The notes beneath the pieces are model-generated. The model saw nothing but the letters and a program-made list of their open reading frames with translations, made no database searches and had not been told where the DNA came from. The position numbers and the translations under genes were made by a program. DNA of 16,520 nt from JAVBQJ01 sp045532655 (GTDB lineage Bacteria; Verrucomicrobiota; Lentisphaeria; Victivallales; Victivallaceae): the NCBI GenBank assembly GCA_045532655.1, contig JAZSGI010000120.1, positions 1 to 16,520 of the forward strand, written 5' to 3'. This document shows, in pieces, positions 1 to 7,061 of the stretch (within the stretch, counting starts at the first letter, position 1; each line of letters begins with the position of its first letter).

Positions 1-1146
1 CACGAAAAGCCCTTTGCAGGTATCAATGGTTCAGGTAAACACAACAACTGGGCAGTTTCCATAGGCGGCAAAAATCTTCTTTCGCCCGGCAGTGATCCCG
101 GCAACAATATGCTCTTTCTGACAACTCTTGTGGCTGTTATCAGTGCTGTGGACAGACATGGTGACCTGCTCCGCAGTGCCGCCTGCGGCTGGAGCAATGA
201 TCTCCGTCTCGGTGCACAGGAAGCACCGCCGGCCATCATAAGCATATTCCTCGGCGATGAATTGACCGGCGTGATCGAAAGTCTCGAAAACGGTTCCAGT
301 ACAGCCAGACGCAGTTCCAAAGAGCTGACCCTCGGTGCCGGAGCAGTGCCTGCCCTGCCGAGAGATGCCACTGACCGTAACCGTACAAGTCCTTTTGCCT
401 ATACCGGCAATAAATTTGAATTCCGTACCCCCGGTGCATCCTCCTCCTGTGCCGGGCCGAATTATATAATCAATACTATTGTTGCCGAAGCATTTGATGA
501 AATGGCGACGGTCTTGGAAGCTGCTCCGGCAGAAGAGTTTGAAAACACTCTTGCTTCCCTTCTTGCCGGAATGGTTCGCCGTCACAAGCGGATAATTTTC
601 AACGGCGACAACTATTCCGAAGCGTGGTATGCCGAGGCAGCCCGCCGTGGACTTCCCTCTGCCTCGACCACTCCGCAGGCACTGGCATGTCTTAAAGATC
701 CTGCCAATATTGCTCTTTTTGAAAAATACGGCGTCCTTACAGCCGGTGAACTTGATGCGAGATTTGAAGTTTTCAGCGAAGAATACCGCAAAAAAGTGCT
801 CATTGAAGGTGAATTATCCGCTTCTCTTGCCCGTACAGTTATCTTTCCGGCAGTGATCGAGCATCTTGCCCGAGAGAGCAGTGCGGTAAGTGCCATGTCC
901 AATGTTTTTCCCGAAGGTCATCCGGCTGTTGCTGAAGCAAAATCCTCCTGTACCCGTGCGGGAGATATTTACAGCGAGGCAGCTGCAGCGTGCCGTAAAC
1001 TTGAATCTGAATTAACTTCCGGGGCTCCGGACAAGATAATTGCTGCAATGTTTGCCCTGCGCAAGTCTGTCGATGCTCTGGAACGTCTGATCACTGATGA
1101 TCTCTGGCCGCTGCCAAAATACAGGGAAATGCTCTTTATTTATTAA
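1..1146 (+). CDS. glnN: Type III glutamine synthetase, C-terminal part (5' end outside the window)
   Basis: The reading frame is open from base 1 to a TAA at 1144-1146, giving the last 381 residues; the start lies upstream of the window. Glutamine synthetase makes glutamine from glutamate, ammonia and ATP in the cytoplasm. The first residues (HEKPFAGINGSGKHNNW) match the GSGKHNNW active-site block of the large (about 700 aa) type III family, and NRTSPFAYTGNKFEFR at about bases 390-425 is the conserved substrate/ATP-binding arginine block. The end, WPLPKYREMLF, is also typical of type III enzymes. The missing half would carry the type III N-terminal extension and the first catalytic strands. 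The 72-bp gap to the next gene has no obvious terminator, so co-transcription with yggL is possible. The family call is firm; GlnN is the usual symbol. Confidence 0.95.
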   Translation, partial: HEKPFAGINGSGKHNNWAVSIGGKNLLSPGSDPGNNMLFLTTLVAVISAVDRHGDLLRSAACGWSNDLRLGAQEAPPAIISIFLGDELTGVIESLENGSSTARRSSKELTLGAGAVPALPRDATDRNRTSPFAYTGNKFEFRTPGASSSCAGPNYIINTIVAEAFDEMATVLEAAPAEEFENTLASLLAGMVRRHKRIIFNGDNYSEAWYAEAARRGLPSASTTPQALACLKDPANIALFEKYGVLTAGELDARFEVFSEEYRKKVLIEGELSASLARTVIFPAVIEHLARESSAVSAMSNVFPEGHPAVAEAKSSCTRAGDIYSEAAAACRKLESELTSGAPDKIIAAMFALRKSVDALERLITDDLWPLPKYREMLFIY

Positions 1147-1218
1147 AAAAGTCAGTCAGAAGCACCAGCTTTTGAAATCATAACAGCAAATAACAACCGT
1201 AAAAAGGAATCAGGAAAA

Positions 1219-1518
1219 ATGAAAAAACGTCTGCGTAAGAAATTGGGTCTCAAAGAGTTTCAGGAACTTGGCTTTGCTATCTGCTGCAATGTTGCCGAAA
1301 TGGATGAAGCCGCAGAAGATGCACTTTTTGACCAAATCATTGCCCTCTTTGAAAAATATGAAATGCATTGCGGCGGCTTTTTTGATGCCAATCATCTGGA
1401 TCTGGAAGTCTGCACCGGTCTTGTAAACACCGACAATCAGGCCCGCTATGAAGCAGCAAAAGCTGAATTCATGAAATTGGAAGGCCTCAGCGATATCGAA
1501 ATCACTGAACTTTGCTGA
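1219..1518 (+). CDS. yggL: YggL family 50S ribosome-binding protein (DUF469)
   Basis: This is a 99-residue cytoplasmic protein. The N-terminus, MKKRLRKKLGLKEFQELGF, strongly resembles the RLRKKMHIDEFQELGF block of E. coli YggL, and the acidic middle and C-terminal ELC end align with the rest of that family, which is about 108 aa in E. coli. YggL associates with the large ribosomal subunit; its exact role is not settled. The start is supported by an AGGAATCAGGA purine stretch 5-15 bases upstream. It follows glnN in the same direction and is closed by a clear terminator. The acidic loop is shorter than in E. coli, and the C-terminal tryptophans of the enterobacterial form are missing. Confidence 0.85.
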   Translation: MKKRLRKKLGLKEFQELGFAICCNVAEMDEAAEDALFDQIIALFEKYEMHCGGFFDANHLDLEVCTGLVNTDNQARYEAAKAEFMKLEGLSDIEITELC

Positions 1519-1542
1519 AGCAAGTATAATTGCCTCCTGATA

Positions 1543-1583
1543 GGGCTGTTGTAAACCTGTAAAAGGTTGCAACAGCTCTTTTT
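1543..1583 (+). terminator. Intrinsic terminator after yggL
   Basis: GGGCTGTTG (1543-1551) pairs with CAACAGCTC (1570-1578) with one G-T wobble, and an inner AACCT/AGGTT stem (1554-1558/1564-1568) extends it. A T5 run follows at 1579-1583. It lies 25 bases past the yggL stop codon. Confidence 0.9.
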
Positions 1584-1622
1584 CATTTAAGAAAATTCAT
1601 GGTATAAAAGCTGATATCCGGA

Positions 1623-2404
1623 TCAGCTTATACGCAAAACTGCGTACTCATAGCACATCATGGATTTTGCTACGGTGATCGTTCCGTCCGCCGCAGTAAA
1701 GTTGAGCGGTTCCCATTGCCCGCTGTTGGCAAGGTTTTCCACCTTTTCAACGTTTCCGGCATATTTGATGCGGATTACGGCATCATAATCGAAACCTGTA
1801 TTCACCACCACGGCAAGAGTACTGCCGTCATCTGCTTCCCTTGTAAGCATAAGATATTTCTGCTCATTGAGTACTGCACAGATATTTTCACCATCTGCCA
1901 GAATGGCAAGTATCTCCAGCAGCCATGCTTTGCGGGGTTCGTTCCAACGGCTCAACGCAAATTCATCCATGTGAAATGCCGTGACACAGATATGCCCACC
2001 GAGAGCGTTGCGGAAAAAGGTCGTGCCGGGGGCTGCCTTTTCTGTCAGCGGCGAGCCGGAATAAGGTGAATACTGGAGTTCAGTCATGACCTTCACTCCG
2101 GAATTTTTTACAGTAATAAACGGTGTATCTCCGTCTTTGGTAATAGGGTAATTCTGTCCGCTGATACAGTTTTTCTCGCCGTTGAAACGGAACTCCTTCT
2201 TTTCTGCCGAAATCCCCGTATATTCATCAAAACCGCGGCGGGAAAGTTCTGCGGATGCAGAGTCATGCAATAGAGAATAATTTCGTTGCCGGTACGTTCC
2301 ACATATTCAATTGCCTCCTGCGCCAGAAGCTCCTCTTCGCCGGGGGAATAAGGGAAAATATTATAAAAATTCATCTTATCCGGTGAACATACTGAGGAAT
2401 ACAT
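1623..2404 (-). pseudogene. Broken gene, remnant of a larger Lentisphaerota-type enzyme (internal deletion plus frame change)
   Basis: Two minus-strand frames appear to be pieces of one gene. The 5' piece starts at ATG 2404, has an ideal AAGGAG six bases upstream (2411-2416), and reads well for about 55 residues (FYNIFPYSPGEEELLAQEA, then IILYCMTLHPQNFPA). After that the frame becomes low-complexity basic sequence and stops near 2108. The 3' piece is in another frame and reads sensibly from about 2240 (GFDEYTGISAEKKEF) to the TAA at 1623. It includes a hydrophobic/aromatic core (FRNALGGHICVTAFHMDEF) and ends MMCYEYAVLRIS. The best join is at the GC-rich CCGCGGCGGG at 2233-2242. The spliced product would be only about 260 residues. 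My memory of related Lentisphaerota proteins is that this kind of N-terminus leads into a barrel enzyme of 600 or more residues, so the middle is probably deleted. Function unknown. The alternative is a sequencing frameshift in a short intact gene. Confidence 0.6.
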
Positions 2405-2627
2405 GATCCGCTCCTTGATTTTGATATTTGTCTGGAAATCTTTGAAAAATTTACATCCCTGTCAATGAAAAAGCAAATCATTTTCTCCGGCAGAATAACT
2501 TTTACTGCAAAATTATGTTATTTTTTAACATCAGCAGAAAGCGGGATGGTTTGAATATCTCCCCGACGCAAAAGATTGAGTTGTCAGTAAATTGTTCCTG
2601 CTGTGTGAATACAGTTTGCAATGAACC
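2405..2627. other. Gene-free spacer between the TIR gene and the broken gene
   Basis: This spacer of 223 bp is AT-rich. On the minus strand it holds a TTGACA (2459-2464) that could be the -35 box of the broken gene, but the matching -10 position (AAGATT) is poor. An inverted repeat ATGTTATTTTTTAACAT at 2515-2531 might be an operator or a weak hairpin. No convincing terminator follows the TIR gene stop at 2628. Confidence 0.4.
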
Positions 2628-5600
2628 TTAACCCTCTGTCATAAATTCTTTATAGTCCTCAAGCACTTGGCCGTATTCTGCCATTTCTCCCCAGAAGTCC
2701 ATCATGTGCAATCCAATTCTCCCTGCCGGAAATGTATGCTCAAATATGATGAAAGAACCATCTTCCTGTTTTCTGGCAAAAATCAAGGTTTTTTCTGTTT
2801 CTGCGGTTTCTGCCACAATATTGCGGCTGAAATCTCCCGTTGTCCAATCAACACCGGCAAAATTGAGGATAAGGTCCCCGGCTTGCACTCCTTTGGCGGC
2901 ACCGGGGCTGTCAGACAAAACACTGGCCGCTTTGACAAGATTTTTCATCTTCAATACTTCAGTTCTGCCGTCTGCATAAAAATATTTATCAAGCCGTAAT
3001 CCATTTTTTTTGTAACGGAATTTTTTTTCAGTGACACCGTTGTTGTCAGCTGCCGGAGTACCATCAGGAGCATAATATTCTTCACTGGTTACATTTCCGT
3101 TTTCCCATGTACGTTTAACGTGATGAACATTAGAATTACCCCATATACCGCCTTGGTCCGGCAGGGCAAAGAGTTCATCGGCAATCAAATTACCGTCAGA
3201 ATCATATTCGTTGACAACTTTGTGAACTCCATTGTCATTAACAACTTTATTATCATCAATGCCCAAATAATATTCTTCTTTGATGTTGCCGTTTTCCCAT
3301 GTACGTTTAACGTGATGAACATTTTCATATCCCCATATCCCGCCTTTGTCCGGCAGGGCAAAGAGTTCATCGGCAATCAAATTACCGTTGTCATCATAGG
3401 AATTCAACTCCCGGTGAATCCCGTCAGCAGCGACTTTATTACCATCAGAGTCAAAATAATATTCTTCTTTGATGTTGCCGTTTTCCCATGTACGTTTAAC
3501 GTGATGAACATTAGAATTACCCCATATCCCGCCTTGGCCCGGCAGGGCAAAGAATTCATTGGCAATCAAATTGCCGTCAGAATCATATTCCTTGACAACT
3601 TTATGAACTCCATTGCCATCAGTGACTTTATTACCATCAGAGTCAAAATAATATTCTTCTTTGATGTTGCCGTTTTCCCATGTACGTTTAACGCAATGAA
3701 CATTAGAATTACCCCATATCCCGCCTTTGTCCGGCAGGGCAAAGAGTTCATCGGCAATCAAATTGCCGTCATCATCATATTTATTGACAACTTTATGTAT
3801 TCCATTACTGTCAGCTGCCGGAGTGCCATCATACTTTGTATAGGTTTCGGTAAGTAGTTTGCCGTATTCGTTATACTCCTGCAATTGCTTATATACGCCG
3901 GGGGCTCCGAAAAGAGCGGGATCATCTTTATCGCCAAATATGGCGACCTCTTTCAAATTACCACTGGCGGGATAATAATCATACTCTATTGAGACGATAC
4001 CATTGGTGTTGGCAACAGGGTTTTTATCTAAATCAATATTGGTTTCTTTCCACAAATTGCCGTCCCGGTATTTTCTTGTTCCTCCAGCAGTTCCATAAAT
4101 ATCGTAACATGGATCTCCCTCTGTATCGGCAAAAGTAATTTCAGTAAGGTACCCGTCTTCATAAACCACATTGATTATTGCATATCCATCTGTTGACATC
4201 ACCGGCTTCCAGGAACCGTCACTGTTTTTTTCGATACCGTGATAGGTCTGCTTGCGGATAAATCCTTTTTCATCAAGTTCCTGATAATAACCGGCATAAC
4301 CTTTTTTGTTTACAAAGATGGTGCCATCCTGATTTTTATATACGCTGCCTGTACAGTTGCCTGTTGTTTCATCAAGTATATCCTCTGCTATCATCCAACC
4401 ATGGGGACCGACAACTGCACCAGCCTTGTTGACATATTTTGCCAGGTACAAATAGTGTTTTTTATAACGGTATTCTTTACCGGCAACTCCTTTGCTGTTT
4501 TCTTGCCAATTGCCGTCATTATCAAGATAACTGACCGTTTCCACTCTGCCCAGATCATCAAGAACATATTTTTTGCCGTATATGCCATCAGCGTCCGGAG
4601 CGTGATTGCCGTTGGCATTTTTATTCCATACAGTTACCGCTCTGCCATCTTTGTTGCGTTTGATATATTCCCCGGTAACCTGACTTATTTTCTCGTTCCA
4701 CGAAACTTCACTCTGAGATGATTTGTCAGTAGTGGCACTTTGGCGCACAGTTTTGTCGCCATCTTTTTCCATAAAGTTTTTACTGCCGTTGATAACCCCA
4801 TCGTGATCGGCAAAGGTAATTCTGCCGGCAGAAACTCTGATATTGTTCCAGCTGCCGGGATTCTGGCAATATATTTCCCGGAGCTTGCGGGAGAAGAACG
4901 GTACGGCATCATAAGTAAAGACCTGGATTGCGGGACGCTCACTCAATTCGGTATGATTTACAGTTTCCGGAACACCGGCGGAGTTTTCGTGAACGACCTT
5001 CTGCAGAATACGCTGAAAATTAAAGATGTTGCACAGGTAAAATCCGGCAGAATCCCCATGTACCGCTTTTCCCCAGCGGTATCCCCTGTATTCAAACCGA
5101 TAATGGTCGCTGCGCACCTGCAGTTCTTCCGGAGTCAATTCAAAGATCCCCTCCGGCAGTCCGTAGGAATCCACATAGTCGGCGTAATACATATTGACTG
5201 TACGGGTGGAATCCCAGTACAGAAATCCTGCCAGCATGGCAAGTATCAGCAGAGGCAGCAGGAAGAAAAACCGCAATTTCCGGCGTTTTTTCATTTCCTC
5301 CTGCGCATAACTGTAAAGCATATTGGCGTTCAGCCCCAGCAGTTTGGCAGCAAGGAAGTTAAGGATCTTTTCCCGGCTGTTTTCTTTGGAGGCGGCATCC
5401 AGTGCCAGAATATCGTACTTTTTAAGTGCCGGACAGAAACATTCCTCATCCCCGCCATTGACTTTTCCTGCTATTATTACCGGTATTATCCTGTCAATGC
5501 CGTGTTTTTCGGCAAAATATTCCACTTCCCTGTTGACCCAATGTATGTTGCTCAAGCCGGGTTTGGCAGAGTTTGGGGAACAGACTACAATAAGGAATTT

Positions 5601-5822
5601 TGATTCATCAAGTTTTTCTTTCAGCATCTCCCACAGAGGGCCGGGGGGCAGAGAGTGATTATCCTTGCAAATGGGGTCGATGCGGACATTGCGGTGAAGT
5701 TCTTTGCGGGCATAACTTGGCAGACGGTAAAAGGTCAGCTGCTTATGTATCCGGCTGGCAACCTTGCGATCCTGATGACTGTAGCTGATAAAAGCATAAT
5801 AACGGAAATTTTCTCCAAGCAT
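2628..5822 (-). CDS. Transmembrane TIR-domain protein with tandem-repeat ectodomain and C-terminal PDZ-like domain
   Basis: A protein of 1064 residues. Residues about 5-175 form a bacterial TIR-like domain: YYAFISYSHQD at the start, FLIVVCSPNSAKPG near 76-89, then WVNREVEYF at 95-103, where Glu99 sits where the catalytic glutamate of NAD-cleaving TIR domains is expected. A basic KKRRK (178-182) precedes one membrane helix (about 185-203), predicting TIR in the cytoplasm and the rest outside. Residues about 205-650 are degenerate YD/MORN-like units (patterns such as YDDDGNL). About 650-915 are four near-identical 63-64-residue repeats (YDSDGNLIADELFALP, GGIWGNSNVH, KRTWENGNIKEEYY). About 955-1040 resemble a PDZ domain (SPGAAKGVQAGDLILNFAG). 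An ATG at 5822 has AAAGGGA six bases upstream; ATG 5828, overlapping the TPR gene stop as ATGA, has no spacing to that site. NADase activity and any immune role are inferred, not shown. A signalling or scaffold TIR is the alternative. Confidence 0.88.
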   Translation of the reverse strand: MLGENFRYYAFISYSHQDRKVASRIHKQLTFYRLPSYARKELHRNVRIDPICKDNHSLPPGPLWEMLKEKLDESKFLIVVCSPNSAKPGLSNIHWVNREVEYFAEKHGIDRIIPVIIAGKVNGGDEECFCPALKKYDILALDAASKENSREKILNFLAAKLLGLNANMLYSYAQEEMKKRRKLRFFFLLPLLILAMLAGFLYWDSTRTVNMYYADYVDSYGLPEGIFELTPEELQVRSDHYRFEYRGYRWGKAVHGDSAGFYLCNIFNFQRILQKVVHENSAGVPETVNHTELSERPAIQVFTYDAVPFFSRKLREIYCQNPGSWNNIRVSAGRITFADHDGVINGSKNFMEKDGDKTVRQSATTDKSSQSEVSWNEKISQVTGEYIKRNKDGRAVTVWNKNANGNHAPDADGIYGKKYVLDDLGRVETVSYLDNDGNWQENSKGVAGKEYRYKKHYLYLAKYVNKAGAVVGPHGWMIAEDILDETTGNCTGSVYKNQDGTIFVNKKGYAGYYQELDEKGFIRKQTYHGIEKNSDGSWKPVMSTDGYAIINVVYEDGYLTEITFADTEGDPCYDIYGTAGGTRKYRDGNLWKETNIDLDKNPVANTNGIVSIEYDYYPASGNLKEVAIFGDKDDPALFGAPGVYKQLQEYNEYGKLLTETYTKYDGTPAADSNGIHKVVNKYDDDGNLIADELFALPDKGGIWGNSNVHCVKRTWENGNIKEEYYFDSDGNKVTDGNGVHKVVKEYDSDGNLIANEFFALPGQGGIWGNSNVHHVKRTWENGNIKEEYYFDSDGNKVAADGIHRELNSYDDNGNLIADELFALPDKGGIWGYENVHHVKRTWENGNIKEEYYLGIDDNKVVNDNGVHKVVNEYDSDGNLIADELFALPDQGGIWGNSNVHHVKRTWENGNVTSEEYYAPDGTPAADNNGVTEKKFRYKKNGLRLDKYFYADGRTEVLKMKNLVKAASVLSDSPGAAKGVQAGDLILNFAGVDWTTGDFSRNIVAETAETEKTLIFARKQEDGSFIIFEHTFPAGRIGLHMMDFWGEMAEYGQVLEDYKEFMTEG
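3095..3815 (-). repeat. Four tandem coding repeats, about 190 bp each, in the TIR protein ectodomain
   Basis: The marker cccatgtacgtttaac recurs on the plus strand at 3104, 3296, 3485 and 3677, giving periods of 192, 189 and 192 bp (64, 63 and 64 codons). Long stretches between markers are identical or nearly so at the DNA level, including third codon positions, which points to recent expansion or gene conversion. The in-frame lengths keep the protein intact. The shared core reads KRTWENGNIKEEYY followed by DSDGN-type turns on the coding strand. The outer copies fade into more diverged units on both sides. Confidence 0.95.
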
Positions 5823-5835
5823 ATTCATTCCCTTT
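5822..5835 (-). promoter_or_regulatory. Ribosome binding site and ATGA overlap coupling the TPR and TIR genes
   Basis: On the minus strand AAAGGGA (5835-5829) is followed directly by ATGA, which contains the stop (TGA, 5827-5825) of the TPR gene, and then by ATG at 5822-5820. The purine block is six bases from the 5822 ATG, which is why that start is preferred. Its position inside the upstream coding sequence suggests translational coupling of the two products. Confidence 0.7.
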
Positions 5836-6748
5836 TTGTTGCCATACGCAAACATTCCCGGCAGATTACAGTTATTTCATGATTTCTGCCGTTTATTCCC
5901 ACAGACATTTTCAATGCCCGACGCAAAGGCTGTTCAGCCCCGGCAGCATCACCTGCCCCCAGAAGCGCCTGACCGTATCCGAGATAAAACAGCACAGTAT
6001 CGCTGTTTTCGATTTCCAACCTGTCGTAAATATCGACTGCTTTGGCAAAATAAGTTGCAGCTGCAGCGTAATTCTCCTGTAATGAATATACAACAGCAAT
6101 TTTGTTAAAACACCCGGCAATATGGGCAGATGGCTTTGCGGAAAGGAGCTGATATATTTCCATAGCGGCACGATAATTTTCCAGAGCGTCATAATATTGC
6201 TCTGTATCGGTATATACATCGCCGATATTTATAAAGATTGCAGCCCGGTCGGAATGTGTTTCCCCAACTATGTCGGTACACATTTTCAGGGCTTTGCTGT
6301 AATACTTCAATGCCCCTTGAGAATTTCCGAGATTTTTATACATAAGCCCCACTGAATTACAGGTGTATACTTTCTGCAAATCATTATCTGCAAGGACTTT
6401 TTCCTGTATTTTTAAAGCTCTGCGGAAATCCCGGAGAGCCTCTTGATAATCCCCCATGGCTGCTTTGACCATGGCTGTATCCGCAATGATCTCCGCGGCG
6501 ACGGCAGTATTTGCGCCGCACAAAGAGATTTCTTCATCCAATGCTTTTTGAAATTCACGCAATGCTTCGGGATATTTTTTCTCTTTAAAATAGCGGACTC
6601 CTTCGCTTCTGCTGTCCGGAGTACTGTATAAATCATCAAGCAAGTCCCCAAGCCAGTCCTCTTCTGCGGCGGCAGTAAACGGCAGAGAGCAAAGGACACA
6701 CAACAGCATCACCCCCATGCGCCCGCAAAGATCATACAAAACAGACAT
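5825..6748 (-). CDS. Exported TPR protein, operon partner of the TIR protein
   Basis: A 307-residue protein. The open frame extends to a TTG at 6793, but ATG 6748 has GGAAGGG six bases upstream and gives a compact signal peptide, so it was chosen. Residues 1-28 are a signal peptide with the hydrophobic core MGVMLLCVLCSLPF and probable cleavage after TAAA. The mature protein holds about six tetratricopeptide repeats (roughly 49-82, 86-120, 130-163, 170-205, 212-246 and 254-288), with unit signatures such as GDYQEALRDFRRALKIQEKV and GNSQGALKYYSKALKM. The roughly 42-residue spacing resembles kinesin-light-chain-type TPRs, which bind peptides or proteins. It is expected in the periplasm, on the same side as the TIR protein's repeats and PDZ-like domain, so it may bind that ectodomain or present a ligand to it. 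The gene overlaps the TIR gene start region. The direct partner is inferred from gene order only. Confidence 0.85.
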   Translation of the reverse strand: MSVLYDLCGRMGVMLLCVLCSLPFTAAAEEDWLGDLLDDLYSTPDSRSEGVRYFKEKKYPEALREFQKALDEEISLCGANTAVAAEIIADTAMVKAAMGDYQEALRDFRRALKIQEKVLADNDLQKVYTCNSVGLMYKNLGNSQGALKYYSKALKMCTDIVGETHSDRAAIFINIGDVYTDTEQYYDALENYRAAMEIYQLLSAKPSAHIAGCFNKIAVVYSLQENYAAAATYFAKAVDIYDRLEIENSDTVLFYLGYGQALLGAGDAAGAEQPLRRALKMSVGINGRNHEITVICRECLRMATKRE

Positions 6749-6754
6749 GAATTT

Positions 6755-6761
6755 CCCTTCC
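6755..6761 (-). promoter_or_regulatory. Ribosome binding site deciding the TPR gene start
   Basis: GGAAGGG lies six bases upstream of ATG 6748. A competing GAGGAG (6801-6796) is only two bases from the TTG at 6793, too close for efficient initiation, and that start would add a 15-residue polar lead before the signal peptide. Confidence 0.65.
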
Positions 6762-6991
6762 GGCATAAAAAAATTTAATTGAGGCAATTTCAAAACTCCT
6801 CAAAATTGTTAAAGCGCCCCCCGCTTTGATTTGCCAAATGAGCATCTTGCAACAGTCACCTTTCCACCTTCCAATAAAGGTAAGGCGGGACTGGCAGCTT
6901 TATCATTTTTTTGAATGACTTTTGAAACGACCCCGAATACATACAATAACATTGTTTTAAAAAAAATCAAACTGAATGAGGTAATTTGTTC

Positions 6992-7042
6992 TCCGGCAGG
7001 GAATACAGCAGGAGTCCCGTATCTTGCGGGACATCCTGCCGG
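6992..7042 (-). terminator. Large hairpin after the deacetylase-like gene, possible terminator or processed 3' end
   Basis: Outer arms CCGGCAGG (6992-6999) and CCTGCCGG (7035-7042) enclose an inner stem AGGA-GTCCCG/CGGGAC-A-TCCT with the loop TATCTTG. It starts 20 bases past the stop codon of the minus-strand gene. The nearest T-run on the minus strand is about 25 bases further on, so it is not a textbook intrinsic terminator; it may protect the 3' end of the mRNA. Confidence 0.5.
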
Positions 7043-7061
7043 GTAGAGAAAAGAGGTTGCT

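Larger units (their letters stand above)
6749..7061. other. Gene-free region upstream of the TPR/TIR operon
   Basis: This spacer of 313 bp separates the deacetylase-like gene end from the TPR gene. It holds a large hairpin at 6992-7042 (separate entry), a small perfect hairpin AAAGCG/CGCTTT with a C5 loop at 6811-6827 just ahead of the TPR gene, and an inverted repeat ACAAT-AAC-ATTGT at 6943-6955. The best minus-strand promoter guess is TTGATT near the A-tract at 6957-6966 with a TATTGT about 16 bases on, but it is weak. A 98-codon open frame crossing it has no ribosome site and is probably chance. Confidence 0.4.

Noticed and set aside
3095..3815. CRISPR-like or VNTR non-coding array
   Set aside because: The period is about 190 bp and the repeats are in frame inside a long coding sequence; there are no spacers.
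3120..3857. 245-codon plus-strand frame opposite the tandem repeats
   Set aside because: It is the antisense shadow of the repeats in the TIR gene; its own apparent repeats come from that gene, and it has no ribosome site.
2628..5822. Rhs/polymorphic toxin
   Set aside because: The YD-like repeats suggest it, but the N-terminus is TIR plus a membrane helix, the end is PDZ-like, there is no Rhs core PxxxxDPxGL motif, no C-terminal toxin and no immunity gene.
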